A DNA stretch of 64,000 nt from Mobilitalea sibirica (GCF_015999265.1 NZ_JAEAGR010000018.1:1-64000); one strand, 5' to 3'; positions 26,409-36,649 are shown, numbered from the stretch's first letter. Notes: generated by a model not told the origin, from the letters alone. Program-made: numbers and translations.

Positions 26409-26948
26409 TTAGAAACTGGGGGGTGTGGATATCCATAGGAGAGTAGCACCGGTTTTTTCAGACGCGCTAATATAATGTTGTTTGTTCGCCGTGAAATAAA
26501 AGGATTCTCCCTTTTTCACCTTAAAAGCCCGGTTGCCTATATGCAATGTAATGCTTCCGTTTAATACATATCCAAATTCTTCTCCTTCATGGGGATTATC
26601 AGGATAGGTTGAACCTCCTATATCTAAGGTGAGTAATATCGGTTCCATTATGTTTTTCTGCGCATTGGGAATGATCCACTTTATTTCATTTTTCAGTTCT
26701 GCATCATATTTTTCAAAATAATCGGATTTTTTGAAGACAACCTGTTCCGAAGAGGTTCCGCTAAAAAATTCTTCAAGATTCGTACCCAGACATTGAAGAA
26801 TGTCCATCAAAGTTGCAATGGAGGGGGAGGTTAAATCTCGTTCCAGCTGGGATATAAACCCCTTGGATAATTCCGCTCGATCAGCCAGCTCCTCTTGAGT
26901 TAGGCTCTTTTGTATTCGTAATTCCTTGATTTTTGATCCAATATTCAT
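26409..26948 (-). CDS. XRE-family regulator with C-terminal cupin (PuuR-like)
   Basis: Residues 1-60 are an HTH_3 domain (LTQEELADRAELSKGFISQLERDLTSPS), and residues 105-178 a cupin barrel (GEEFGYVLNGSITLHIG ... GESFYFTANKQHYI). This layout is that of PuuR and related regulators of polyamine or amino acid genes, the cupin sensing the ligand. The ATG at 26948 has AAAGGG about nine bases upstream; a TTG at 26966 would add six residues. Its position directly upstream of potABCD supports control of that operon. Confidence 0.85.
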   Translation of the reverse strand: MNIGSKIKELRIQKSLTQEELADRAELSKGFISQLERDLTSPSIATLMDILQCLGTNLEEFFSGTSSEQVVFKKSDYFEKYDAELKNEIKWIIPNAQKNIMEPILLTLDIGGSTYPDNPHEGEEFGYVLNGSITLHIGNRAFKVKKGESFYFTANKQHYISASEKTGATLLWISTPPSF

Positions 26949-27233
26949 TCGGAGGCACCCTTTCAAATCTTACTAAAAATAAACTTAGAGTTTAGCTTTG
27001 CTAAACAACAAACAACTTAAATTATACTAGGAAAACGATGCTTGTCAATATATTAATGATAATTTTTCCATATTTATGTGTATTTATAAATTTCTATTAT
27101 TGATAATATATTAAGAATCCATGTATTTGTTAGATTAACGAAAAATTGAAATGGTAAATAAATGTAAACTAATGTATAATAACATCATATAGAAAGCATT
27201 ATCGTAATTCATAATTATTAAGGAGAATATATA

Positions 27234-27692
27234 ATGAGTAAATGTGAAAAAGCGATTATCACAGTTTTATGTATGATATATGATGGCAATAAACTATTGC
27301 TTCAAAATAGAGTAAAAAAAGATTGGCGTGGATTGACATTTCCGGGTGGTCATGTCGAAAAAGAAGAATCCTTCGTTCAGGCAGTTGTTCGTGAGATGTA
27401 TGAAGAGACAGGATTAATGATACGGGAACCTAAATTATGTGGAGTAAAACAATTTCAAACCGATGAGGATGAGCGTTATATCGTATTTTTGTTTAAAACA
27501 GATCAATATGAGGGTAAGTTAACTTCATCCGATGAGGGTGAAATGGTATGGGTTAACAGAGATTCGTTAGATGAGTATTCGTTGGTAAATGATTTTATGG
27601 ATTTACTAAAGGTCTTTGAAACTGATCATTATAATGAATTCATGTATGATCGAGGCAGAGCAGGAGATGATTGGAGGATAAGGTTGTATTAA
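27234..27692 (+). CDS. Nudix hydrolase (MutT-like)
   Basis: The Nudix box is complete: GGHVEKEESFVQAVVREMYEETGLM around residues 36-60 (G-x5-E-x7-RE-x2-EE-x-G). Such enzymes cleave nucleoside diphosphate-linked compounds; clostridial proteins of this length (152) are often annotated as 8-oxo-dGTP diphosphatase, but this is not decided by the box. AAGGAG precedes the ATG. Single gene with a terminator after it. Confidence 0.85.
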   Translation: MSKCEKAIITVLCMIYDGNKLLLQNRVKKDWRGLTFPGGHVEKEESFVQAVVREMYEETGLMIREPKLCGVKQFQTDEDERYIVFLFKTDQYEGKLTSSDEGEMVWVNRDSLDEYSLVNDFMDLLKVFETDHYNEFMYDRGRAGDDWRIRLY

Positions 27693-27717
27693 CTATCTGT
27701 AAGATAGGATAGAATAA

Positions 27718-27769
27718 AAGGGAAATCTTCTTGAGTTAGTTTATATAAACTAAGTAGAAGAAATCCCTT
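27718..27769. terminator. Two-way terminator between Nudix gene and aroC
   Basis: AAGGGAAATCTTCTT pairs with AGAAGAAATCCCTT, and the inner TTAGTTTA/TAAACTAA extends the stem. It separates two convergent genes. Confidence 0.85.
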
Positions 27770-27773
27770 ATAT

Positions 27774-28874
27774 TTATTTATAAAATTCTTTAATCTTGTC
27801 TAATCTTGAAGTCATTCCCTGGAACAGATAATCCACCAGAGTAATTGCAACCATGGATTCTACTACTACAACAGCTCTGGGTACAATAATCGGATCATGG
27901 CGGCCACCAATCTGAACATCAACATTTTCTTTGGATTTATTTACTGTCTTTTGGGATCGACCTATGGATGCCGTAGGTTTTACCGCAGCTCTTAATATAA
28001 TTTCAAATCCATCACTGATACCACCAACAATTCCTCCGGAATGGTTACTTAACTTCGTTAGGTTTTGATCTTCGTCATAAAAAAATGAATCGTTGTTTTC
28101 AAAACCGGTGTGTTTAGCAACCTCAAAACCATCACCTATTTCCACGCCTTTGATAGCGCCGATTGACATAATTGCCTTAGCAAGAGCGGCATCCAGCTTA
28201 TCAAAAACCGGTTCTCCGATACCTGCCGGCATCCCTGTTACGATACATTCGATTACTCCACCGACAGAATTTTCCTCTGCCTTTTGCTTTAATATATATT
28301 CTTCTGCTCTGGCAGAAGCTTCTAAGTCCGGCATTACAAGTGGACTTTTTAAGGCCAAGTCTTTTCTGCATTTTTGATAATCGATTGATACAGGACCTAT
28401 TGACTTGGTATATGCATATACTGCTACGCCTAATTCCTTTAAGATAGCACCTGCAATAGCTCCGGCTGCGACTCTTCCGGTGGTTTCCCTGCCGGAGGAT
28501 CTTCCACCGCCTCTATAATCACGAAAACCGTACTTTTGGTCATAGGTATAATCTGCATGACCCGGACGATAATAAGATGCTATTTGAGAATAATCGGAGG
28601 AACGCTGATTTTCATTAAATACAACTAAAGAAATGGGTGTACCGGTGGTGCGTCCTTCAAAAACACCGGATAGTATTCGAACTTTATCGGCTTCTTTTCT
28701 GGGGGTGGAGAACTCACTTTGACCGGGCTTTCTCCTATTTAAATATGTTTGTATATATTCTTCATTTATGAAAAGGCCTGAGGGACATCCATCCACTACA
28801 ACACCAATTCCTTCACCATGAGATTCACCCCAGGTGGATATTTTAAAACGATTTCCGAAAACGGATCCTGACAT
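27774..28874 (-). CDS. aroC: Chorismate synthase
   Basis: AroC makes chorismate from EPSP, the last common step to the aromatic amino acids, and needs reduced FMN. The family signatures are visible: GESHGEGIGVVVDGCPSG near residue 16, RPGHADYTYDQKYGFRDYRGGGRSSGRETTGRVAAGA around residues 103-140 (described in part), and a C-terminal GGRHDPIIVPRAVVVVESM. 366 residues is normal. It stands apart from other aro genes here. Confidence 0.96.
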   Translation of the reverse strand: MSGSVFGNRFKISTWGESHGEGIGVVVDGCPSGLFINEEYIQTYLNRRKPGQSEFSTPRKEADKVRILSGVFEGRTTGTPISLVVFNENQRSSDYSQIASYYRPGHADYTYDQKYGFRDYRGGGRSSGRETTGRVAAGAIAGAILKELGVAVYAYTKSIGPVSIDYQKCRKDLALKSPLVMPDLEASARAEEYILKQKAEENSVGGVIECIVTGMPAGIGEPVFDKLDAALAKAIMSIGAIKGVEIGDGFEVAKHTGFENNDSFFYDEDQNLTKLSNHSGGIVGGISDGFEIILRAAVKPTASIGRSQKTVNKSKENVDVQIGGRHDPIIVPRAVVVVESMVAITLVDYLFQGMTSRLDKIKEFYK

Positions 28875-29031
28875 AACATCACTCCATGATTTAGTATATT
28901 TAGCATTGACTGACAGGATAATTCATTATTACATAATTATCCATTCGTTATAGCTTATCCATAGTATATAGGAATTACCTAACAGTTTCAATCTTTTTAA
29001 GGACATTTGCAAAAAAAAATCATATACTGTT

Positions 29032-29265
29032 ATGACAATAAAATTTCGAGGCAAAATAGTGAAAGGTCAATTTTATCGTCCGGGTGAAGAAAACGGATTT
29101 TTATATGGCAGTATGAATGATACTTCAAAAGATCCCAATAATACATCAGACAAAAGGAACAAAATACAAAAAAAGGATGAGGATTTAATCATTGAAGAGA
29201 ATACAATCTATGAGATTGATCGAGAATGTTATGAAAGGTTAAAAAGGCAGAAGAAAAGAAAGTGA
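29032..29265 (+). CDS. Hypothetical small charged protein, 77 aa
   Basis: A short, Lys/Glu/Asp-rich protein with no signal, membrane segment or Cys. There is no good ribosome site ahead of the ATG, though a 157-base divergent region from aroC could hold its promoter. The N-terminal KFRGKIVKGQFYRPG might be a small beta strand pair. Family not recognised; the frame could be fortuitous. Confidence 0.4.
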   Translation: MTIKFRGKIVKGQFYRPGEENGFLYGSMNDTSKDPNNTSDKRNKIQKKDEDLIIEENTIYEIDRECYERLKRQKKRK

Positions 29266-29461
29266 CAAGAAACTAACATGAGAATAACAGATTGTAACTT
29301 GAGAAGACTTAAAAAATAAAAAGAAAAGAGCAAGCAAGAAGAAACGTATCGATATAACGTAATAAGAATGTTATTAATTAGTAATATTGAAATAATCAAG
29401 CAATAACATGCAGGTTTTAATTAATTAAAATAATGAAAGTATAAAGCAAAGAAAAAACAGC

Positions 29462-29492
29462 AAAAAAAAGCTGCGTAAAACGCAGCTTTTTC
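29462..29492 (-). terminator. Terminator of the Cys/Gly-rich gene
   Basis: AAAGCTGCGT pairs with ACGCAGCTTT over a short loop, and the minus-strand transcript continues into a run of T. The plus-strand side also has T after it, so it may work both ways. Confidence 0.85.
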
Positions 29493-29537
29493 TTACTTCT
29501 GATTTCGAAGTAATGGTTTTTTGTGTGTAAGACTGCT

Positions 29538-29756
29538 TTAGAAGCCACCAAATCCGTTACCGCAGCAGCAGCAGAGGATAAGAATAATCCAGATGATACT
29601 ATTGCAGCCATCGTTGCCTCCGCAACCGCCTCCACCAAATCCATTTCCAAAGCCATTACCGCCACAGCAGCATAATAAAAGGATGATTATCAAAAGACAA
29701 TCACAGTTATTATTACCAAGTCCACCGTCGCAATGTGTTGCTGCTAAATCACTCAT
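29538..29756 (-). CDS. Cys/Gly-rich small protein resembling HCB protein 13
   Basis: 72 residues with alternating hydrophobic and Cys/Gly-rich blocks: CDCLLIIILLLCCCGGNGFGNG and IIWIILILCCCCGNGFGGF (each partly shown). The pattern matches small clostridial proteins annotated as chorion-class high-cysteine HCB protein 13, whose role is unknown; a spore-coat or membrane-surface role has been guessed for similar proteins. AGGAGG lies eight bases before the ATG. Confidence 0.7.
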   Translation of the reverse strand: MSDLAATHCDGGLGNNNCDCLLIIILLLCCCGGNGFGNGFGGGGCGGNDGCNSIIWIILILCCCCGNGFGGF

Positions 29757-30033
29757 AGTTGATCCTCCTAATATTAATTACAATGTATCATATGAAGGTT
29801 AGCTTGACTGATTTCCTATTTTCAGAAATAAATATAGAAATTTTTGTAGATTTTGCGACAAATTAATCCAGTTGTTTAATAGAATTGTATCCGTGGCTAC
29901 AATGATTTTAAATTTACTTGTTATAATAGAGATGGATATTTATGTTAATTAAATAGTAAGCTGGAAAAAAGAGCATGCTAATTTGATGAGTAAGAAGAAA
30001 TTAAGAGAATGAATTTAAGAAAGGAGTTTGACT

Positions 30034-30363
30034 ATGAACAAATTAAAGAACATTGATCAATCAACTATATTAAGGCTGGAAGAAGAGTTAACCTATCAAA
30101 AAGGACAGGTGGTAAGTAAAACTCTTGTTCAGAATCCCAATGTAAGCATTACTTTGTTTTCTTTTGATAAGGACGAAGAGATCAGCAGCCATTCCTCTAA
30201 TGGAGATGCCATGGTAACTGTATTGGACGGAGTTGGCAAGTTTACGGTTGGAGAAGAGGAATTTATCTTAAAAAAAGGTGAAAGCTTGATTATGCCTAAT
30301 AATATTCCTCATGCAGTATATGGAGAAGAACAATTTAAGATGTTATTAACAGTTGTTTTTTAG
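30034..30363 (+). CDS. Small cupin-domain protein
   Basis: A one-domain cupin of 109 residues: EISSHSSNGDAMVTVLDGVGKFTVGEEEFIL and GESLIMPNNIPHAVYG carry the two cupin motifs, with His in both, so metal binding is plausible. The ATG at 30034 has AAGGAG seven bases upstream. It stands alone; function unknown. Confidence 0.75.
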   Translation: MNKLKNIDQSTILRLEEELTYQKGQVVSKTLVQNPNVSITLFSFDKDEEISSHSSNGDAMVTVLDGVGKFTVGEEEFILKKGESLIMPNNIPHAVYGEEQFKMLLTVVF

Positions 30364-30476
30364 AGAATAGCATTTAACCATATTATGTGATATAAAAATG
30401 TTTTCGGGTAGTAAAGTAATACGCCTAGTTATAAACAAATATACATGCTTAACAAGGGATTACTGTAAATCTTTGA

Positions 30477-30530
30477 GCCGGGAGTGTGGTATACCATCAA
30501 CTTATGTGTGAGGGAAACTATGTTCCCGGC
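30477..30530. repeat. Reduced long-hairpin repeat, family B copy 3
   Basis: GCCGGGAGT pairs with GTTCCCGGC. The right half, ATCAACTTATGTGTGAGG through GTTCCC, aligns with the right arms of the elements at 10066, 42662 and 56727. It appears to be an internally deleted member, 113 bases after the cupin gene. The rest of the 302-base gap 30364-30665 shows no other clear feature. Confidence 0.55.
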
Positions 30531-30665
30531 ATATTTATTATGTAACAGTCCTTGAGCTAAGCTAGATATGAATGATAATACAAATATAATTGTAAATATT
30601 ACATAGGATAAGAATCTCCGCTATGATATGATTCGATTTGAAGAAATATCATAAGGAGGGATGAG

Positions 30666-31622
30666 ATGAAGAAAATAATTCTAATAATTATAGTTGCTGT
30701 TGTTATGTTACAAGGATGTGTAGAAAAGAGTGAGGATTATGTCGACGGTGATATACAGACAACGAATCAGGAGGGGACAGAAAACGAGATGAATGATACT
30801 TCTGATCAAAAGGATCCTATTGATAATAAAACGGAGGTATCCGATATGGAGGAGAATAAAACTATGAAGGAAACTGAGAAAGCTACCCAGGTCCCGACCT
30901 CTACCCCTACTCCGACGCCCGAATTAGTAATGCCTTTGACCGTGAATGATACCGGTAAGGTGCTAATACAGACGGTATCCACAAGTACAGCATATCCATA
31001 TACTTCCTATATCATTACTTCGGTGAATGGTGAAAGTATTGTACTTGATCCTACAAGTATGCCGGATACCGATTTAGTGGATATTAATCCTGCCGGTATT
31101 TTTATTACTCATGGGCATCCTGACCATAACGATCGGATTTTCTTACAAGCTTATGACTGTCCTACGGTAAAATATGAAAAGGCTGATATACAACTGAATG
31201 ATTTTCATGTGTATACAATCCTTTCGTCCCATAACAACGATACCATTATACCGGAGAATTTCAATGTGATGATTGTACTGGAGGTAGATGGTCTTCGGAT
31301 TGCTCATATGGGAGATATAGGACAGACATTTTTAACAGAGGAACAATTGAAGGAGTTAGGTGAGATTGATATTGCTTTCATGCAGTTTGAGAACAGTTAT
31401 TCATCCATGTCTTTAAAGAATAAAAAAGGATTTCAGCTGATAGAACAATTAAATCCCAAGATTGTTATACCGACTCATTATACGGATAATACACTGCCGG
31501 TATTGGAAGAAAAATATGGGCCCATAACGGAATTTGAGAATAAACTTGCCATAGCCACAGAAGATTTACCGGAAAAAAACCTGACAGTATATCGCATATT
31601 AAATAACTATAAATATAAATAA
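30666..31622 (+). CDS. MBL-fold lipoprotein hydrolase
   Basis: The signal peptide ends in LQGC (Cys 18). A 75-residue acidic linker with Thr-Pro repeats (PTSTPTPTP) leads to a metallo-beta-lactamase-fold domain: FITHGHPDHND near residue 155, HMGDIG near 216 and PTHYTDN near 278 are the metal ligands of the UlaG/L-ascorbate-lactonase-like branch. The enzyme would act outside the membrane. AAGGAGG precedes the ATG. Substrate unknown. Confidence 0.8.
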   Translation: MKKIILIIIVAVVMLQGCVEKSEDYVDGDIQTTNQEGTENEMNDTSDQKDPIDNKTEVSDMEENKTMKETEKATQVPTSTPTPTPELVMPLTVNDTGKVLIQTVSTSTAYPYTSYIITSVNGESIVLDPTSMPDTDLVDINPAGIFITHGHPDHNDRIFLQAYDCPTVKYEKADIQLNDFHVYTILSSHNNDTIIPENFNVMIVLEVDGLRIAHMGDIGQTFLTEEQLKELGEIDIAFMQFENSYSSMSLKNKKGFQLIEQLNPKIVIPTHYTDNTLPVLEEKYGPITEFENKLAIATEDLPEKNLTVYRILNNYKYK

Positions 31623-31825
31623 TTTATATTTATATTAGTATTATTAAATAAACAATAAAATCAGTAGATCAAGTGTACGAATTACCTTTTATTAAAATGG
31701 ATATTATCTGCTGTTTATAAAATGAATCTATGAATAAAATAAAGCTAAGATATGATTTTGGTGTGATCTATTATTCATTTACATGGCACCTGTTATCTAT
31801 TATAATATAAAAAATATTATTTTGG

Positions 31826-32752
31826 ATGGCAGGTGTTTTATTGATGTTAGATACGATAGGATTTCAATACTTTACAGGGTATGTTTTCGCTTTATCCGTT
31901 TCAGGTGATCCTACCATATGTATGGTGGATGAAGCGAAAGAGTACTTTAAAATTATCTATATGAAATCAGGTACATGCCATTTTCTCTTAAATCAAAAAG
32001 AAATTGTTCTCACCGGCTCTAATGCGATATGTTTAAATGAAAAAGATAAGATCGAGTTTCACGAATATCCGAAACAAGATATAAAAGTAATTATTTTTAA
32101 ACCAAAGCTAATTAATGGGGCTTTTGATCCGGATTATATCAATCATCCAAATCCATCAAGGCTATCATCCACCATTATGCAAGACTTATATTATCTTAAG
32201 CAGTTTAAATGGGACACCCAATTGAATAGGAAGCTACTTCCTCTTCGGGCAATGGATTCTACTGTTATGGAGCATAGAATATCACAGATGCAGGAGGAAC
32301 TATTGAAGCAGGATAACAGTAATTGGCCTTGTAGGAGCAGATCCTATCTATTTGAAATCTTGTTTTGTCTGGTTCGGCAGGAGGGGATGGATGAAACGGT
32401 AAGCAATGTTCAGATTTTTAATGGTTGTTCGAAGCTGGCAGTTGATGTGATATGTTACCTTCAAACCTGTTATAATCAAAAAATTACAATTGAAAAACTT
32501 ACCGAAGAATTTCATACCAATCGAACAACCTTACTAACTGATTTCAAGAAGTATACAGGCTCCTCCATAAATCGTTATTTAGTACAGCTACGGCTAAGTA
32601 TGGCATCGACCTTGCTTCGTGATACACAGCTATCCGTTGAAGAAATCTGTGAAAGGACCGGATTTAGTGACATTAGTTATTTTAGCAAGGCGTTTAAAAA
32701 AAGAATAAATTATACACCTTCAGAATATCGCCGCATCTATAATCATAAGTAA
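31826..32752 (+). CDS. AraC-family transcriptional regulator
   Basis: The C-terminal 100 residues hold two helix-turn-helix units typical of AraC/XylS proteins (ITIEKLTEEFHTNRTTLLTDFKKYTG and LSVEEICERTGFSDISYFSKAFKKR, each partly quoted). The N-terminal half looks like a cupin-type sensing domain (GTCHFLLNQKEIVLTGSNAICL). The start may be 31826 or an ATG at 31844; neither has a strong ribosome site. Target unknown. Confidence 0.8.
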   Translation: MAGVLLMLDTIGFQYFTGYVFALSVSGDPTICMVDEAKEYFKIIYMKSGTCHFLLNQKEIVLTGSNAICLNEKDKIEFHEYPKQDIKVIIFKPKLINGAFDPDYINHPNPSRLSSTIMQDLYYLKQFKWDTQLNRKLLPLRAMDSTVMEHRISQMQEELLKQDNSNWPCRSRSYLFEILFCLVRQEGMDETVSNVQIFNGCSKLAVDVICYLQTCYNQKITIEKLTEEFHTNRTTLLTDFKKYTGSSINRYLVQLRLSMASTLLRDTQLSVEEICERTGFSDISYFSKAFKKRINYTPSEYRRIYNHK

Positions 32753-32919
32753 GAAAAATTAGTGAATACACATGCAAGTGGGATACATATAAAAAAGAAT
32801 AAATGTGAAAAAAGTACTTAAATCACATGATATTTTTTAAAAAATACAATACAATAAATATTAGGTCCTAAGTAGAATAAGGATTAAGACAAAAGAGAAG
32901 ACAGAAAGGATGGATGATA

Positions 32920-33150
32920 ATGAATTTTAGTTTTGCTTTTTTAATTATGTGGGCAGTTATTCTCATACCTCTATTAGTCATTGTACTTATTGTTATTGCT
33001 GTAATAAGACACGGACAGAGAAATAATAGCAATTATCGTATAGAAAACAGAGGAAATGCTGCACTGGAAATATTAGATCAACGTTATGCTAAAGGAGAAA
33101 TATCAGAAGAAGAATATATTCATAAAAAGCGGATGTTAAATGAACCATAA
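32920..33150 (+). CDS. SHOCT-domain membrane protein
   Basis: One membrane helix (residues 3-30) is followed by a short polar linker and a C-terminal SHOCT motif, LEILDQRYAKGEISEEEYIHKKRML, which is the core of this oligomerisation-type domain. AAAGGATGG precedes two ATGs (32914 and 32920); either may be used. Typical orphan small membrane protein of Firmicutes. Confidence 0.75.
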   Translation: MNFSFAFLIMWAVILIPLLVIVLIVIAVIRHGQRNNSNYRIENRGNAALEILDQRYAKGEISEEEYIHKKRMLNEP

Positions 33151-33530
33151 ATTATAATTAGGGTTGTAGCTAATGTTTATCACAAAGAGGTAAATATAAT
33201 GTTATAACCTTTATTTTATGCTACTATTGCCGGCCGGTATATCACCCTGTTTTGTATCCATAATAGCTCCACATTTTTTAATAGAATTAAGCCGAAACGT
33301 ATTTAATTAATATATGTAATAACGAAACAGAAGACTTTTTATGAGTTGTCATGGAAATAACAATAAAAGGGTGGTATGATTTTTATGATGTTTCGGGGAA
33401 ATAAGATGAAATAACAGAATAATAATCATGTTGTAAACAATGTAGATAGTAATTCAGATAACACGAGTATAGAATAGTATATTGGCAAAGCTGTCGGAAT
33501 AGGATAATACAAAAACTATGGAGCTTTGAT
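33151..33530. other. Intergenic, no gene seen
   Basis: 380 AT-rich bases with many stops in all frames. I see no convincing promoter or strong stem-loop here; a GGAG just before 33531 is the ribosome site of the subtilase gene. Confidence 0.5.
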
Positions 33531-34688
33531 ATGGAAAAGCAAAATAAAGTCCAGATTATTGTACATTGCAGTGAGTATGAAAAGAGATTAAAAACAATGG
33601 AAGGATTGGGTCATATTAAATACAGACTTCCAATGATTGATGCCTATGTCATCGAGGTAGATTCAGATAAAATTGATAGTATTAAAGCATTGGATGGACT
33701 AATCACTGTTGAAATGGATACCCATATAACGGCACAGATGAACCGTGTGGGAGATATCATTGAAAGTCATTGGGCTCATGAAAATGGATATTATGGCAAG
33801 GGTGTCGGTGTCGCAATCATTGACACCGGAATTAGTCTTCATAAGGATTTTACAGAGGGCGGTAACAGGGTTATCGCCTTTAAGGATTTTATAAATCATT
33901 ATACAGAACCATACGACGATAACGGTCATGGTACCCATGTGGCTGGTATCATAGGTGGAAACGGTTATTCATCAAAGGGTAAATATATGGGTGTAGCACC
34001 TGCATGTAACTTTATATCGGTAAAAGTACTGGATCATCGCGGTGATGGTAATATATCCGATGTTTTGGCTGGACTGCAATGGATTATTGACAACCGAAAA
34101 AAATATAATATCAGAGTCGTGAATATAAGTGTCGGAACCTCTGCCAAAGATAGTCTCGATGAGAATTCGCTATTGGTACAAGGCGTAAATGCAACCTGGG
34201 ACAGTGGTATTGTTGTGGTAGTAGCAGCCGGTAATAACGGACCCGGACCTATGTCAATTTCAACTCCGGGTATCAGTCGCAAGGTAATTACAGTCGGGTC
34301 TTCAGATGATAATGTGGCAGTAGAAGTGTTCGGGAATCGTACCAAGGATTATTCGGGGCGGGGACCGACTCCTTATTGCATAAAAAAACCGGATATCGTT
34401 GCCCCGGGTTCTAATATTATATCATGTAACATAAGTCGGTTCGTATCCAGAAACAGAAACGGATTGAGGTTTCATTCAGCTGATTCACCAATGATGTATA
34501 CGATAAAAAGTGGGACTTCTATGGCAACACCAGTTGTATCCGGAGCAATTGCATTATTACTGGGAGCCAATCCAAGGCTTTCTAATCGGGAGGTTAAGCT
34601 TAAGCTAAGGGAGAGTGCGGTTGATTTGGGTCAGCATTGGGAAAAACAAGGCTGGGGATTGTTGAATATAAGAAAACTTTTAGAATAG
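33531..34688 (+). CDS. Subtilisin-family serine protease (S8)
   Basis: The catalytic triad is complete: Asp in GVAIIDTGIS (near residue 98), His in DNGHGTHVAGIIGG (near 136) and Ser in SGTSMATPVVSGAIALLL (near 329), with the oxyanion Asn in VVVAAGNNG. There is no signal peptide, so it is probably intracellular or exported otherwise. The N-terminal 75 residues resemble a short propeptide. It is closest in layout to AprX-like peptidases. Confidence 0.9.
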   Translation: MEKQNKVQIIVHCSEYEKRLKTMEGLGHIKYRLPMIDAYVIEVDSDKIDSIKALDGLITVEMDTHITAQMNRVGDIIESHWAHENGYYGKGVGVAIIDTGISLHKDFTEGGNRVIAFKDFINHYTEPYDDNGHGTHVAGIIGGNGYSSKGKYMGVAPACNFISVKVLDHRGDGNISDVLAGLQWIIDNRKKYNIRVVNISVGTSAKDSLDENSLLVQGVNATWDSGIVVVVAAGNNGPGPMSISTPGISRKVITVGSSDDNVAVEVFGNRTKDYSGRGPTPYCIKKPDIVAPGSNIISCNISRFVSRNRNGLRFHSADSPMMYTIKSGTSMATPVVSGAIALLLGANPRLSNREVKLKLRESAVDLGQHWEKQGWGLLNIRKLLE

Positions 34689-34982
34689 AGAAGCAACTTA
34701 AACGCTATTCATTAAGAAATATGAATTAGTTTATTAAATTTACAAATTAGTGGTTGTATTATTTTTGGAAAAGCATTATAATTAAGTAAGGAATTAGATT
34801 CCTGAAATATTAAATAATTACATATGGATACGGGCATTTTATACATAATTTAAAAGTAATTTTAAGTTTTATCTGAAAGAAAGAATAGAAAATCTAGAAT
34901 TGCTAAGGATAATGATAGCTTAAATAATACCGTTAAGTGTATCGCCTAAGTATCAGTAATTTTTAAGAAAACAAGTGAGAAT
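34689..34982. other. Intergenic region upstream of xylA
   Basis: Part of a 349-base gap between the subtilase gene and xylA. Very AT-rich. No consensus promoter, operator for XylR, or catabolite element could be identified with confidence. Confidence 0.4.
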
Positions 34983-35009
34983 ACAAGGAAATTGATACAA
35001 TTTCCTTGT
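34983..35009 (+). promoter_or_regulatory. Stem-loop in the xylA leader
   Basis: ACAAGGAAATT pairs perfectly with AATTTCCTTGT (loop GATAC), ending about 15 bases before AAAAGGAGG of xylA. No T run follows, so it is more likely an mRNA-stabilising 5' structure than a terminator. Confidence 0.45.
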
Positions 35010-35037
35010 CAAGAATATTAAAAGGAGGAAATGAATT

Positions 35038-36354
35038 ATGGCTTATTTTAACGTAGGTAAAATTCAATACGAAGGACCCGAAAGCAAGAACCCGCTTGCT
35101 TTTAAATACTACAACCCTGAGGAAGTAGTAATGGGAAAAACGATGAAGGAGCATTTAAGATTTGCAATGTCTTACTGGCATACCTTCACATACATGGGAA
35201 CTGACCCATTCGGCGGCACAACAATGACACGTGAATGGGATAATACAGCTGATGTAATGCAAAAAGCAAAGGAAAGAGTACATGCGGCTTTCGAATTCAT
35301 GGAGAAAATGCAGATTCCATTCTTCTGCTTCCATGATCAGGATATTGCTCCTAGAGCAGCTACTCTTGAAGAAACAAACAGAAGATTAGATGAAATCGTT
35401 GTTGTTATTAAAGAAGAAATGGCACGTACCGGAATCAAATGCCTTTGGGGTACTACCAATGCCTTTAGCGATGACAAATTCGTTCACGGTGCAGGAACAT
35501 CCTGCAATGCAACTGTATTTGCATATGCTGCAGCACAGATTAAGAAGGCTATGGAGATTACGAAGGAATTAGGTGGTGAAAACTACGTATTCTGGGGTGG
35601 TCGTGAAGGTTATGAAACCTTACTTAATACAGATACAGGCTTAGAGCTTGATAATCTGGCAAGATTATTACAGATGGCAGTTGATTATGCGAAGGAAATC
35701 GGTTTTACAGGACAGTTCTTAATCGAGCCAAAGCCGAAGGAACCTACAAAGCATCAGTATGACTTTGATACAGCGACTGTACTTTCTTTCTTAAGAAAAT
35801 ATAATCTTCAGGATTACTTCAAGATGAACATTGAAGCAAACCATGCAACCTTAGCTATGCATACCTTCCAACATGAATTAAACATGAGCCGTATCAACGG
35901 AGTTCTTGGTAGTGTAGATGCTAATACTGGTGACCCGATGCTTGGATGGGATACTGACCAGTTCCCGACCAATGTATATGATACAACATTGGCTATGTAC
36001 GAAATCTTATTAGATGGTGGCCTTAAAAAAGGTGGTTTGAACTTTGACTCCAAGGTTCGTCGTGCATCCTTTGAAGATGATGATTTATTCTTCGCTTATA
36101 TCGCAGGTATGGATACCTTTGCAAAAGGCTTAAAAGTGGCTGCAAGATTGCTTGAAGATAAAGTATTTGAAAACTTCAAGGCTGAGCGCTATGCAAGCTA
36201 TACCGAGGGTATTGGTAAAGATATCGTAGAAGGTAAAGTAGGTTTCAAGGAGTTAGAAGCTTATGCACTTAAGAATGGTGCTACTGTGAATAAGTCCGGT
36301 AGACAGGAAATGCTGGAAATGGTTCTTAATCAATATATCTTAGAAACAAAATAG
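35038..36354 (+). CDS. xylA: Xylose isomerase
   Basis: XylA interconverts xylose and xylulose and is a metal enzyme. The active-site His and Asp lie in [10 protein letters not shown] (near residue 101), metal ligands in [10 protein letters not shown] (near 232) and [17 protein letters not shown] (near 262-280), and further ligands in [10 protein letters not shown] and [10 protein letters not shown]. The 438 residues fit the long class II enzymes of clostridia and fungi. Codon use is noticeably biased, as for a highly expressed gene. No xylB or xylose transporter is adjacent. Confidence 0.96.
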   Translation: MAYFNVGKIQYEGPESKNPLAFKYYNPEEVVMGKTMKEHLRFAMSYWHTFTYMGTDPFGGTTMTREWDNTADVMQKAKERVHAAFEFMEKMQIPFFCFHDQDIAPRAATLEETNRRLDEIVVVIKEEMARTGIKCLWGTTNAFSDDKFVHGAGTSCNATVFAYAAAQIKKAMEITKELGGENYVFWGGREGYETLLNTDTGLELDNLARLLQMAVDYAKEIGFTGQFLIEPKPKEPTKHQYDFDTATVLSFLRKYNLQDYFKMNIEANHATLAMHTFQHELNMSRINGVLGSVDANTGDPMLGWDTDQFPTNVYDTTLAMYEILLDGGLKKGGLNFDSKVRRASFEDDDLFFAYIAGMDTFAKGLKVAARLLEDKVFENFKAERYASYTEGIGKDIVEGKVGFKELEAYALKNGATVNKSGRQEMLEMVLNQYILETK

Positions 36355-36401
36355 TTCACTCAATAAAACTATGAACTACGGATAGATAGAGTAAAAAGAC
36401 T

Positions 36402-36591
36402 GGGCTGTTTCAAAATAGTTAAGCGGGGAATATGATTTTACCGTAATACACTGTTTGACAGATATGTTATTGATTTTGTTATGCCTTGTGGGAACAGAAG
36501 TGTTCGCACAAGGCATACAAAAATCGAAAATATGTCCATCAATCTGTGTAAGAGGTAGATTATATTCCCATTGTTTTTTTGAAACAGCCCC
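36402..36591. repeat. Long-hairpin repeat, family A copy 2
   Basis: The most intact copy. From GGGCTGTTTCAAAAT to ATTTTTTTGAAACAGCCC-like ends, the two 93-base arms pair throughout, including GGGAATATGATTTTA with TAGATTATATTCCC and ATGCCTTGTG with CACAAGGCAT. The apex is GAACA-GAAG-TGTTC. A run of seven T follows the 3' end and A residues precede the 5' end, so it probably terminates xylA transcription, 48 bases downstream of its stop. Confidence 0.88.
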
Positions 36592-36649
36592 GTTTTTTTA
36601 GGGTTCGTATGTTTTTTGAGGAGTAAAGCTGCACCTCAAGACATATGTA

